Source of the DNA: Sindora glabra
Taxonomy: Eukaryota > Streptophyta > Magnoliopsida > Fabales > Fabaceae
Reading direction: 5' to 3'
Assembly: GCA_020226215.1 (NCBI GenBank)
Contig: CM035226.1
Span: 90,234,895 to 90,298,894, forward strand
DNA length: 64,000 nucleotides
Of the stretch, positions 24,754 to 37,800 are shown one piece after another. Below the pieces are notes generated by a model. The model was not told the DNA's origin, did not search any database, and saw only the letters and a list, made by a program, of their open reading frames with translations. The position numbers and the translations under genes were made by a program. Positions within the stretch are counted from its first letter, which is position 1. Each line of letters starts with the position of its first letter.

Positions 24754-24971
24754 GGGTCTGGTTTCTATCTTTAAAAATAATTTTTTAATTATATAATTTA
24801 AAAAATAAAAATAATTTTTAATTGTTTTTAAAATTTATTTTTATTTTACAATTACTTTTATGATTAAATAAAATATTTTTATTTATAATACCAATCATTC
24901 TTTAAATTTAAATTTTTAATTTAAAAATAATTTTTAAAAATATAAAAATAAAAATATATTCAAATATATCC
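24754..24971. mobile_element. TAA-flanked AT-rich MITE upstream of GPDH
   Basis: TAA flanks both sides (24751-24753 and 24972-24974). Ends are GGGTCTGGTTTCTATCTT and, inverted, GGATATATTTGAATATAT: imperfect but co-linear with AAAAATAATTTT words inside. The size and TAA duplication fit a Tourist-like element. It abuts the presumed 5' end of the GPDH transcript. Confidence 0.5.
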
Positions 24972-24974
24972 TAA

Positions 24975-25784
24975 ATTTAACGTTGCTTATGCGTGCTGCA
25001 AGTAATTGAGTAATTTCTCCTTTTTTTAGAATGAGCTTTTTTTCTATTTTTCTATGATTTTTAAGGTGTTTGAAGAGACACCCTATTAAGCCTATTTTTA
25101 GTGCTATTAAATTTTTTTTATAAAATAAAAAATTATCTCTTAAATTTTAACTTCAACTCGAGTGAAAATATCTTACTTTTCACAACACAAGGTACATAAA
25201 TATTAACGTGGAATTAGAAAAAATTTTCCCTATAATAATACTTTCTCGCAAAATTTGATTTCCCATGAAAATTTAGAACCCATGAGATTTTGTTTATTAC
25301 AAATAGTTAATAAGCTAATTATTAACCATTAACTTAAAGTTAATAAACTAGTTAATTTTATTATAAGCATATGATAAAATTAATTATTAAATTAGTTAAA
25401 ATTATAAAATAATATAAAAATATGTCAATATAAATAAATATATTAATTAAATTAATTTATATTTATTTTGAAATATATGAGTATATATTTGGTCAATGTA
25501 TTGTTTTTAACACTATTCATATATAAGAAGATAACATGTTATTAAAAAATTAATAATTTTTTACTAATAATAAATATAGTAATAGATTTTATCAATATGG
25601 TAACACATGAATAGTTGATAATATAAAATTAATTTATACTAATAATTGATTAAATCTAAATTATTAAGATATTCGAAATAAGAATATAATTATCTAAAAT
25701 TTAATTAATTATATATATTTATTTACTTACTTATTACTTATTACTTAGGGAAAGAAAGAAATTTAGCAATAACCCTAGATAGCA
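24975..25784. other. AT-rich spacer
   Basis: No gene or delimited repeat seen; very AT-rich with short TTAATT words up to the start of the first gypsy LTR. Confidence 0.5.
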
Positions 25785-28395
25785 TATTATAATCCTCTAA
25801 AATTTAAAATATTTTCGAAGTTAATCTTTGTGCAAATAATGAATTAACATAAGAACATATGGGAATGGAATTGTGTATAGATAATAATTAATTATTTGAA
25901 TGGATTTGTAATGAGAATTTTATATAAATTGATTGAGGAAAAAGAGATAAAATAAAATATTTAAATGTTGTAAATGTTTATAGATAAATACATGAGTATG
26001 GAGAGGATTTATGATACTTTTTCAAAAATACGCCTTTTCTTATTTCCCTTTTTCTCCATATAATATTAGCCTATACCCTTATTTTCCCTAAACTTCAAAT
26101 CTCTAACCCTTAACTCCTCCAACTCTCTTCAACTTCTTTTTCTTCTTCTCCTTCATTTTTGTATTTAATCAAGCTTAAAGAAAGCTAGATCTTATCAAAT
26201 TCTCCATACAATCAAGGCAAGGTTACCTAAAGTTTCAATAATACTAAGGTTTTCTTCAATTTTTCTTTCAAAATTGGTAGAAGTCAAGCATTAAGCTTAA
26301 AAGAGAAATATGAATCCTAACTTTAAATTTAATGATTTTGAATTATTATAAGCCATTAATTTTCAATCTTCGCTTTTAGTACCTTTTCCATTCTAAATGA
26401 GTGAATATCTTAACTCTATATAAAGATTTAATTGAAACGGTTTGAATTGTTTTGAGATTTTGTTAACTTTGATGGTTATATGGAAAATATGTTGACTTAT
26501 GATGTTTTACTTGAGTTTAATGTTAAAATTGGCATAAATGAAATGATTTAAATGTTTATGAATGATTTGGTGTGGTTTACTAGCATAATAAACAAGTTTG
26601 GTTAAGAATATACCACATGAATACTGAAATTCATGATGATTCTGTAGAAGTCTAGGTGGTAGTCGATTACATAATTGACTACAAGCCTAAGGATCAACTT
26701 TTAAGTAAGAGTAATCAACTACATAATCAATTGCCATGTTGAATGTTACTCATGGGCTTCTTGTAGTTGACTACATAGTCAATTACTTTTTTGAAAAGTT
26801 GCTTTTAAGGATTACATAATCAACTCCAAGTTTATTGGATTGCTTTTAGCCTCTCAGTAGTTAACTATATAATAACCCTACTTTCAAAGGATCATAGTTG
26901 ATTAGAAGACCGTTACTTGCTCCCTAACCCTTTGTTTAGTTGGAGTGAAAAGAGGGAAGAAGAGAAGAGAAGAGAAGAGAAGAGAAATTTTTAAAATTTG
27001 AATTGGAAGGAAATTAAGAAAGAAAAAATAACAGAATTTTAAAATTTAAGAAAATAATAATCATTTATTTCACCTTTTTATTTTCTTTCTCTCCTCTACC
27101 AAACAAGAGAAAAGAAAAAAGTACAAAATTTTCTTTCTCCCCTATTTTCTTTCTGTCCTACCAAACAAAGCCTAAAGGACTATAGTCGATTACATGGTTA
27201 ATTATGCCTAAAGAATTTGTTCTCAAATAGTGCATAGTCAAGTATATAATCAATTACCACTCTTATATCTTTAGTAATTGATTATTTTTCAAATTTTAAG
27301 CAATAAAATGAATTTTTATGCTAAAGTACAATTGTTGTGCGATAAAAATGAAGATGAATGATTAGTATATAACCATCTAAGAAAGCATGAAAGTGTTAAT
27401 TTATAACATGTGATGTGAATTAAATAAAATTGTGATGATTAAACTTGATATGTGATAATGGTTAAAGAAATTGGTATGAGGGTGCATTGATGACAATTAT
27501 ATATTAAATGAAATTAATATAGGGGGTGCATTGATGACAATTATGTAGTAAATTGAACCTGTTAATCATTTATGAAGGGATACAGTAAAGCCTAAAAAAA
27601 CAAGGTTGAGTTTGTGAGGGACCAAGAAAAACAAAAAGGATTGCTTGCTTTCATATGCATTGGTTGCCCTTACTGTGTTATTGGTATCTTTTATTTATAA
27701 AAGTTATGAATCAATAATGTTTTATATATTGAGTTATAAAATTTGAATTAAGAGAAGTTATGAACCTTATTTCCATTATTCTTTGATAATATTAGTTATG
27801 TTATGATATAATTGCTAATAACTAATTTGACATTGTTCAAGATTAATATTATAATTAACAAGGATGAATTCAGTTGATAAAAGTTAAATTCTCTTAAATT
27901 TTATTGATATTACGATGTTTACTCACTAAGTTTCAAACTTATTCCTTTATGTTTTAATTTATAAATACACAAGTTGAACCTCTTCCATTACCACCTTAAA
28001 ACTGAGATTTTGTAAATTCTTCCTGTATGTTCTCAAAAAATAGGAGATATTTTGATATAATTAGATATTTTGGGCTTTGCACTATATAAAGTTAAGATGA
28101 AGAAATAGAAACTTATTTTGTTAGAACTAGTTAGGTTAGTTTATCCTCAAATTAGGATGAATTATAAATAAGCCTAACTTCTTCTTATTATTAACTAGTT
28201 AAATAGATATGATTCTGATATTTCTTTGGACAAGTTAAAACTAGTCATTAACTATAAGTCTTTGAATTTGTTTCTTATGAGAATATCTTCTATTATCTCA
28301 TAAATGCCTTAGTATAATGAAAAAAAATAGGTTAGGCTAATAGAAACTAGATAATCAAGTTCTACGTTAATTATGACTAAGGTTGGGTCATGATA
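25785..28395 (+). repeat. Ty3/gypsy LTR 1 (5' LTR of first element)
   Basis: Shares an extended, co-linear resemblance with 49290-51577 and, in part, 38545-40313. It begins TATTATAATCCTCTAAAATT and ends GGGTCATGATA, equivalent to the GGGTCGTGACA end common in Del/Tekay LTRs. It is followed by TGGTAGTAAAGC (28400-28411), 9 of 12 matches to the initiator-tRNA-Met primer-binding site. About 2.37 kb once the nested MITE is removed. It holds a TATA-like TCCATATAATATTAGCC and arrays of short palindrome-like words (see findings). Confidence 0.75.
26928..27172. mobile_element. Tourist-like MITE nested in LTR 1
   Basis: TIRs CCCTTTGTTTAGTTGG and, inverted, GGCTTTGTTTGGTAGG, with an exact TAA duplication (26925-26927, 27173-27175). 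The related LTR at 49290-51577 lacks the insertion at the equivalent CTA/AAGGAC site (near 50452), giving a natural empty site. Purine-rich GAGAA repeats lie inside the left arm. Confidence 0.85.
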
Positions 28396-28559
28396 AAAAT
28401 GGTAGTAAAGCATGGTTTAGATTTTTCCTAAGAAGGTGAGGCCCTAGGTTATTTAACTAGGTTATACTTATATATTGTTTAGATAAGTATTGACTGAAAC
28501 TATATTAGTTATACGTGTACACCTAGGATCACATATCACCAGAACTATTTTAGTGGACT

Positions 28560-29337
28560 CTATAATGCCTATTGATGTTATAGTGGAGTCTACTTATAAT
28601 AAATTATTTAATAATGATTTGATTTTTATCTATTTGCTTGAAAAATTTTGTGAATTAGGCAATGGTAAATACTAGAAGCCAATTACGATCTGACAAACCT
28701 AAGCATGAAGAGTTATCTATAGGTTCACAAGCTCAAGGTAGTAAACGGTAAAAAGAGGGAATAATAAGCAATAGTTTCCCCTTTAAGTTATAAACTTTAT
28801 GCAACAAGTCATAAACCAAGTCACTAAAGACCTTAATTGGAATCAAGGGCATGACCACTATAAAGGCTAGGATAACCATGTTAGGGATCAAGATCATGAG
28901 ATGGAGCATGAGCAAGAATGTACCTTTCTTGAAAAGGATGTTAAGAATAAATTTTGTATAGTGCATGAGTTTCTAAAGCCAAAACTACCATGATACATTA
29001 ATATTAACCCAGCAACTAATCTATACTAGTTTCTTAATCGGATAAAGTGTTATAGAAAAATGTTGGATGCCTATACTAGCTATAGATAAAACTTGTAAGC
29101 TATTAGTTAGATGATGTGGCACATTATTAGTTCATGAGTTCAAAAAATAGAGATTTGCACCTAATTCCCTAACTTAGGTGATATTCTAAGAGAACTTTAT
29201 CAATCACTTCTTGCCCTAAATTGTGTAACAAGCTAAAGTTCAAGAATTTGAATATCTGAAGTAAGATAGCCTCTTAATTACAAAGTATTATGCATAGTTC
29301 ACTCAATTATCTAAGTATTATGCATCATTTCAAAGGA
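28560..29337 (+). repeat. Tandem duplication unit A in gypsy leader/gag
   Basis: ATGCCTATTGATG ... GTGAATTAGGCAATGGTA and about 650 bp of following gag sequence recur from 29343, although the second unit is split by a solo LTR (29448-31132) and resumes at 31138-31780. Shared landmarks include GCATGAAGAGTTATCTATAG/GCATGAAGATTCATCTATAG and the paired TTCAAGAATTTGAATA/CTAAAAATTTGAATAC words. Confidence 0.75.
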
Positions 29338-29342
29338 CCTTG

Positions 29343-30458
29343 TGATGCCTATTGACATTGGTAGTGGAGTTTATTTAGGTTAAGTTATTTAATAATGTTT
29401 TGATTATTGTTTAATTGTTTGGAAATTCTTGTGAATTAGGTAATGACTGTTGGTGTGTATCCTATGAACTAATCATATAGATTATTGAAATAATACACAA
29501 TTTATTATGTTTTATTTCAGGTAATGCAATTATTATATTTTATTTTTAATTTTTTTGCACAATTTATAACTTAATATAATAATTGTCCCTGGAATAATTT
29601 TACTATTCCTAAAATGCCCCTAGTCAAATATTATTACGACATGGATAGTAATAGTATATCGAGACTAGCATGTATAGTAACTGATGATTATGAATCATGG
29701 ATATGCGATATCAAGTCAATATATGAGTACATTATTAGTGAACAAATGTACTGGACTGGCCCACTATAAGAATACTGCATGGATAAAACTTGTGTCATTA
29801 GTAGTTCTCATATAGGTCACAATTGCATATAGTCCTTTGACCTGAAGACACTACAGTTCCCTACATGAGGGGTTACTCACTTTAATATCGTCTTATAGTC
29901 ACCTTTAATCGGGATGACGAGTAGGACGTTAATTGGGTGTATCACGAATCATGCAGAGGGAAGTGGTGATATAGATAGGATTTTGTTACTCTTATAAAAA
30001 AGAGATATATCCTTAGGTCTCTTGATTGAGTAAGACTTAGAAATGCACGGTCATGCTTAAATAGGTCAATATGTGATATTGATCATTTATTCTAAAGTCT
30101 ACTCAATATTAAAAAATATAAATTGAACATTGACGAGGATGACACACTCCATGCCTTTAGTTCAATTTTGATATTATTATAAAAAAGATTATGATGTAAA
30201 GCACTGATCATATATTAAGTAAATGTCGAATCACAAATATTTTTACTACTTGAGTGGTAGTGATGTATTGTTAGATACCGCTCACTGTCTATGGCTCAAT
30301 AATGAGTCATTGTCAACGTAGTAAGAAACTATAGGGTCACATAAAAGGAGTAGGAATAAGATAATAATTAATTAAATTTTAATTATATTAATATCCAATT
30401 AATTGAACTTATTTTCATGCATATATATTATTGTTAAGAATAATAATATGTTGTTCAC

Positions 30459-30498
<40 letters not shown>

Positions 30499-31780
30499 TG
30501 TGATATTATTTGATATTAAAGTAATATTAAATAATTGTGTTATCAAATATTAGATAAATATATTATGAGATAGTATTATTTTGATATTTGATAACTATAT
30601 GCAATTATCTAAATATTAAGATATTTATATTATGAGATAATATTATTATCTAATATTAGATAATTAATAGATAAGTCCTATCTTTCCTCATTTTCTCTAG
30701 GATAAGGATAAGACGAGTTGTTAAGTGTGATTAGGATTTTGGAGGCATTATCCTAGTAGGACTAGGATTGTGGCTTGCTTAAGTTCTATAAAAAGGGACT
30801 TGAGGGTAATACTTTTACACATGTTCATAAGCTTCCATAAAATTTTAAATCACTCAGAAAACACCCAATCCTAATCTTAGAGAGAGAAATGCATCCTAAC
30901 AGATTCATGGAGGGTGAGAGGTCATTGTTCACTTCGTGTGGATACCGTAGAGATGCTGTACTTTCCGGTTGGCGTTTGATTCATCCGCTCTCTCAAGTTT
31001 TGATCAGTAGAAATATGAGTGCCTAATAGGTAAAATCCTAATAATTGATTTATGTCTTTTACATGGATCCTAGGTAGAATTCGAATAAAATTTTTGAATT
31101 TCCACTGCGTATGATAATCCGAATTACCAACAATGACCAATATTATAAGTTATTTACAAGTTAGGGAACTCTAGCATGAAGATTCATCTATAGGTTCATA
31201 GGCTCAAAGTAAGAAGTGAGAGAAGAAAGAATAATAAGTAACAATTACTTTATTAGGTTACAAATTTTTTACAGCAAGTTACGAATCAAGTGACTAGGGC
31301 TCTTAAGCAAAATTAAAGGCATGACCACTAGAAAGACTGAAATGATCATGATAAGGATCATGATTATGAAAGAGAGCATGAACAAGAGTGTACCCTTTTA
31401 GATAGAGGTATTGAAAATAAATTGAATAATGCATGAGTTCTTAAAGCTGCAGCTATTGAGGTATTTTGGCATTGATCTTACTATAGATCTTTATTAGCTT
31501 TTAAATCATGTTGAACAATTCAGTAAAATGCTACAAAACCTGGAGTCATTACTAATAGAGCCTATGGGATATTAATTGGATGATGTGGTGCACTATTGGT
31601 TCACCAGTGCCATAAAAAATGGGGATCCTAATTTGGCACCCTTGTCTTAGGCAACATTTTATGAAAACTTCATCAATTGGTTTTTTCCCCTAAGCATATA
31701 CCAAGCCAAAGTCTAAAAATTTGAATACTTTAAGTAAGAGAATTTTTCAATTATCAAGTATGATTCTTAGTCTATTTGGT
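29343..31780 (+). repeat. Tandem duplication unit B (interrupted)
   Basis: Second copy of the 28560-29337 unit, in the same orientation. The solo LTR sits just after the position of the gag ATG of the first unit. Confidence 0.72.
29448..31132. mobile_element. Solo LTR, 1,685 bp, exact 5-bp target duplication
   Basis: Begins TGTTGGTGTGTATCC and ends AATTACCAACA (TG...CA with inverted TGTTGG/CCAACA), flanked by ATGAC on both sides (29443-29447 and 31133-31137). It contains an (AT)n tract (about 30461-30491), a TATA box TATAAAAAG (30787-30795) and a transcribed-leader-like stretch after it. No primer-binding site, polypurine tract or coding domain: a recombined solo LTR. The TATA orientation suggests a + strand parent. 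Confidence 0.88.
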
Positions 31781-34700
31781 TATTTTAATATACAACTTAT
31801 TTAATTCCCATTAAAAGGGCCAAGGTTGAGAGATTCGTTCATCGCCCCTATGACTTTTACTTTAAGCAAATCCATGTAGATGATGCCACCAACTACTAAC
31901 AAGCTTTAAGCCAAACCTTAAAGCTTAAGTTTATAACTAAAGAGAAGTATGAATGTAAACCGTTCATGAAAGGAAAGAAAAGAAGTAGGTCTAAGAAACC
32001 AAGTCAAGTATAACTTTCTAAAAGAATGCTCCCTCAAGCAACATCTGGATAAGAAGGAGGTGGTTCCACTATAGGGCTAACTATTCTATAGTGCACAAAA
32101 TGGGTACTCTTCAAAGGGAAATAATAAGAGCCAAAGAAATCATTCAAACCCTCTATTAGTTAAATAAAACTACTTTCTAACTCAAAGTAATGAAAAATTT
32201 AAGGTGCCTTGGTGCTTTTAATGTCAATTTTGCTATAATAGTGTTTGCAATCATTTTAGGGGATTATGTTTCAAATATAACCTTGAAAGGCACAAAGTAA
32301 GAGAGTTTCCTAAAAAATTCAAAGCCAAGGTGCTAGTTATTCAGTGTCTCAACAAAATGCTCCACCTTCTTCACCAATAAATTCTCCAAAAAGTTAACCA
32401 AACCTTTTAAAAAATATATGAACAACTGAGAAATATTTACAAGTAAAAATCAAGCAAAAGTTTATGCATTGACATATTAGGAGGCCCAAGCCTCCAATAT
32501 TGTAGTGATAGGTACCTTCAAACTTGATAATCTTCCCATTTAAGTTTTATTTGATTTAGGTGTTATTCATTCATTTGTTTTAAAAAAGTTTGTTACTACC
32601 CTTAATAAGTCCTTTAAGTTCATGAGTACACCTTTAATTGTAATAACCCCAATTGATAAATCCTTAATAGCCATTTATAAGATAGAAACTTATCCTATAA
32701 ATATTCACAAATATGTATTGCTTCTTAACTTAGTCTTACTCGATTAAGTGATTATCATGTGATTTAGGGAATGGATTGGTTACCCAATATCATGCTTTTG
32801 TAAACTATTTTAACAAGTTTGTTACATTTTCCTTAAAATTTTCCTACCCATAGAGTTTTAGGGAGATAGGTTGTCGGAAACCATTAGTTTAATTTTAAAT
32901 ATCAAGGCTCAGAGATTTATTAGGAAATGATATACTACCTATCTAGCCATAATTTGAGATTTGAACTATCTAATTCTAGATATCAATAATGTTCTTGTAA
33001 TGCAAGAATTTGCTAATGTATTTCTAGAGGAATTACCTAGATTACCACTTAATAGAGAATAAAGTTTTATATTAATCTAATGCCTAGAAATTCTATATTA
33101 ATCTAATGCCTAAAACTAAACCTATTTTTACACCCCTTGCTAAATAGCCTTATCAGAATTACAAGAATTAAAAAAGAAGCTACAAGATCTCATATAAAGG
33201 TTTTATTTATCCAAAGCCATCACCTTGGGAACTCTAGTCTTATTTGTAAGGAAGAAAGATGGATCAATGCGACTATGTATAAATTATTGGCAATTGAACA
33301 AGGTTACAATCATGAATAAGTACCCTTTTCTTCACACAGTTGACTTGTTTAATTAATTGCAAGAAACCAAGTACTTTTCAAAGATAGATTTGTATATAGG
33401 TTAAAATTAGCTAATGATTTTCAAGGAGGATATTTTGAAAACCACCTTTAGGACTTGATACAGCCACTTTGAGTTTTTAATCATGTTTTTTGAACTAACC
33501 ATTGCTCCAACTACTTTTATGGACCAAATAAACTAGGTATTCTAGCCTTTCCTAAGTAAGTATGTAATTATATTCATATATGATATTTTGGTATACTTTA
33601 AGAGTAAGAAGGAACACATGTAGCACCTTAGAGTGGTGTTACAGACATCATAGAAGCATTAATTATATGTGAAATTCTCTAAATATGAGTTCTAAATGAC
33701 TAACATGAAGTTCATAGGACATATAGCAGTGTTAAGAGGGAGTTCAAGTGGTTCTTTAAAAGATAAAAGTATTAGAAAATTAGTTAAGGCCTTAAGGTAT
33801 TACGAAAGATTTATTAAAGATTCCTTTAAGATTTTTGCACCATTAACTAAGTTGATATAGAAAGAAGTTAAGTTAGAGTGGTTAGATATGTGTGAGAATA
33901 GCTTTCAGAAATTGAAATTATACTTAACGTTTGCATGAGTTTTGGCATTACCTTCAGGCAATAAAAGGTATATAGTGTACTATGATACATCTAGGATTGA
34001 CTTTGGGTGTGTCCTCATGCAACATGACAAGGTGATAGTATATACTTCTCAATAGCTAAAGAAACATGAATAAAATTACCTAATGCACAATCTAAGATGG
34101 CAACGGCGATTTTTATTTTCAAGATTTGGAAACACTACTTGTATAGAAAAACTAATAAGATTTATATAGTTAATAAGAGCTTGAAGTATATCTTCAAGCA
34201 AAAAATATGAACTTGAGGTGAATGTAGTGGATAAAAGTTGTTAAAGCCTATGATTGTTTGATCCTTTACCATTCTAGCAAAGCTAATATAGTAGTGGATG
34301 CAATAAGTATAAAATCTACAAGCAAGGCAATAGAGACACCTTTCAGAGATTAAGGTGTATCATTGGCTTATGTGGCAATTCACTTTATCCTTATAATGGT
34401 CTCAAAGATTTAAGAGGAGTGATTACACATACTGGAAGGGCTATTGATAAGGAATAAAGCTAAAAGGATCAATAATGCTTTTCAATGTATGATTGAAAAG
34501 GGAGTAATAAGTGATAAATATTTGCCATAAAGGTTAAATCCCTTTGTAGGTTAGAAATTCTTGCAAGAACTAATAGAGAAAGCTCATAAAGAGTTTCAAA
34601 TTCAGTATTAATAAAAAACTTCTATTTTAAGGAAAACCCTCCTCATATAGGCTAAAAAGTTAATGAATGAACTAAATAATTAGGCTTTAATGGATTTAAT

Positions 34701-34869
34701 TAGGCCCAAACTATCTAATTAAGATATTGATATGTTTAAAATGGAGTGATGAAAATAATTGGCTAAAAATACAATAACAAATAAAAGGCCCAAAATGACT
34801 TAAAATATAAGAAACAACTAATAAGGCCCTACATAGCTAAATAGCATGCTCTAAATTATTGTGCATCAT

Positions 34870-37800
34870 TAACTTGTTAACGTTCTTTTTTTATGCATCC
34901 AAGCTTCTTGAATCATCCTTTGAAGAGCATTCTTGATCTTTTTGGCCTTTTTCCTTGTGGTTAGTCCTTCTAGAAGTGTGTAAGCATTCATTTTTGGTTT
35001 CTGAAATCATAGTATTCCCTTTCTCTTTGAAAAGATTTGTCCTTGAATCTTCGAAACATACATCGAAAAAAGAAAAATTGACAACATTTAAAGTAGCATT
35101 AACATTATACTCACTAGGAAAATGTATCTTATAAGCATTATCTTTAAGCTCTTCAAGTACTTAAAAAGGATCATTTTCTTTTTAGTGCAACTTAGTTTTT
35201 CTCTAAGTCAGAAACCTTTCTTTCTTTGTGTGTACCCATACCTAATTACTTAGCTTGAACATAACTTTTCTTTGCCTTTTATCTGCTTATTGGGCATAAT
35301 ACTTAGTTTTCTTCTCAATGTTCCTCCTTACTTGTTTATGTAACTTTTGTATCACTTATGCTTGCCTTTTTTCATCCAAACTAGAATGCTCATCAATAGG
35401 TGATGATAATAAATCTAAAAGGGTTATTGGATTAAAATCATAAACAAATTCAAATAGAAAGAAGTAATTAGTGGAATGAACATTTCTATTACAAACAATT
35501 CAACATAAGGTAACCATTCTTCCTAATTCTTTATACTCTTTTGAATAATAGAATGCGTCAAAGTATCTAAAATTCAATTCATTACCTCACTTTGGCCATT
35601 AGTTTGAGGATGGCAAGTTGTTGAAAAAAATAACTTAGTCTATAATTTTTCCTACAAGACTTTCCAAAAGTAGCTTAAGAACTTATTATATCTATTGGAC
35701 ATAATGTTCTTAGACATTCCCTGTAATCTCACCACTTCTTTAAAGAAAACTTTAACTATGTTTGTTACATAATTTATTTATAACATTAAAAGTAATGAAC
35801 CATCTTTAAAAAACTATCAACAACAATAAACACATAGTCTTTTCCTTTCTTGGACGTTGGTAAACATAAAACAAAATCCATAAAAATATCAATTTGTTAT
35901 TCACTAACATAAGACAGTGGAGTGTAAAGTCTATATAGCATAATTTTAGATTTATTCTTTTTGCAAGTAATATAATTAACACGACATTTTTCTATATCAT
36001 AATTCATGCAAGGCCAAAAGAAATGCTCGCTCAAAATACCTAGAGTTTTCTTAATGCTAAAATACCTTACTAAACTCCATTATAGGTTCTTTCATAAGTA
36101 AATCCCTAAATTACTTTAAACAAAAATCCTTTAGACCTATAAAATTTCTCAAAGGCCTCACAAGCTTATAAAAAATCATGATCATTCCTATAAAATTTCT
36201 TAATTTATTCAAAACTTTACAATTTAGTTTGCAAAGTAGAAATAAGAAAATGCTTATAAGATAATGCATCAACTATTACATTATCTTTACCTTACTTATA
36301 TTGAATTGCACAGAGGAATGTTTCAATGAACTCTATCCATTTTACATGCCTCATATTCAATTTCCCTTAAGTTTTCAAATGCTTCAGGATTCATAGTTGG
36401 TATAGATGACAAACTCTTTAGGTTATAAATAATGTTGCCATGTCTTCAAAGCCCGAACCAAAGCATAGAGCTCTTTATTATACGTAGGATAGTCAAAAAT
36501 TGTTTTACTTAGCTTTTCACTTAAATAAGCAATTGGTTGCTTCTTTTGCATTAAAAAAGCTCCAATATTTATACTTAAGCACCACATTTAATTTCAAAAG
36601 ATTTAGTAAAATTAGGATAAGTAAGCAAAGTTATGAAACTTAACCTTTCTTTCAACAAGTCAAAAGTTCTTTCTTGTTATTCTTTTCAATAAAATTCCAC
36701 ATATTTCTTCATTAAGTCATTTAAAAGGGTAGCTAGAGTGTTGAAATCTCTCACAAACCTCCTATAGAAACCAGTTAACCTATGAAAACTTTGAACCTTA
36801 CTAGCATTTTTAAGAATAGGTCACTTCTTAATTGCTTAGACTTTTTGTTCATCCATTTCTACTCCTTTGCTACTTATAACATATCCTAAAAACATCTTTT
36901 CAAGAAAAAAAAAAGCATGTTTCCATGTTAGCATTGAATTTTTCATCTTTCAAAATTTGTAAAACATATCTTAAATGCATAACATGTTCTTCAATATTTT
37001 TACTATAAATAAGAATATCATAAAAATTGACCAAAATAAATTTTCCAATGAAAGGGTGTTAAAAATGGTTCATTAATCTTATAAGAGTACTTGATGCGTT
37101 AAATAAATCAAAATGCATAACTAGTTATTCATATAAACCATATTTTATTTTAAAAGTAATTTTTTATCCATCACCCTCCCTTATTCAAATTTAATAATAT
37201 CCTTTATTTCAAGTTAATTTTGAAAAACACACAAGACCTATGTTATTCATCAAACATGTCATCGAGTATAGGAAAGAGATATTTATACTTCATAGTGATT
37301 TTGTTAATTGATCTGCAACTAACACATATCCTGTAAGACCTACCTTTCTTTAGTATTAACAAAACTATTACCGTATATAGGCTTATTCTTTCTCTAATAC
37401 ATCATTTGGGCATATGATCCTTCATTTGCCTTTGGATCTCTTTGGCTTTTTCTAGATTGGTTCTATAAGCTAGACAATTTGGAATAGGAACTTTAAGAAT
37501 AAAGTCAATTTAATGCTCAATTCCTCTTTTATATGACAATTTTTTTGGAGCATCTTTTGAGAATACCTCTTGATATTTTTGCAAAATAGATTTTATACAA
37601 CTTAGCAAAACAAGATCATCTTAGTTAGTATTTACATAGGTTTTTTTTGTATAAAAGTACAAATATTAGCCTATATACATAATAAGCACTCCTCACATCT
37701 CTAATTTTTACAAAAATAGTTAATTTTTATCTTCTTTATTTTGAACCTTCACATTTCTTATTTTTTCATTTTTTGTTTTTCACACTCATTCTTTTTCTTT

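Larger units (their letters stand above)
28396..34620 (+). mobile_element. Decayed Del/Tekay-like gypsy internal region 1
   Basis: Order on the + strand: primer-binding site 28400-28411; gag start MVNTRSQ at about 28662; a duplicated gag-leader unit; protease region near 32505-32600 with LFDLGVIHSF where LFDSGATHSF is usual; VI-GMDWLP (32759-32783) with a TAG in place of Leu; reverse transcriptase about 33160-33640 with FIYDILVY (33570-33593) in place of FIDDILVY; RNase H about 33900-34200. Stops and frameshifts occur throughout and the first catalytic Asp of the YxDD box is lost. No integrase is seen before the junction at about 34620-34870. This is a dead copy. Confidence 0.8.
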
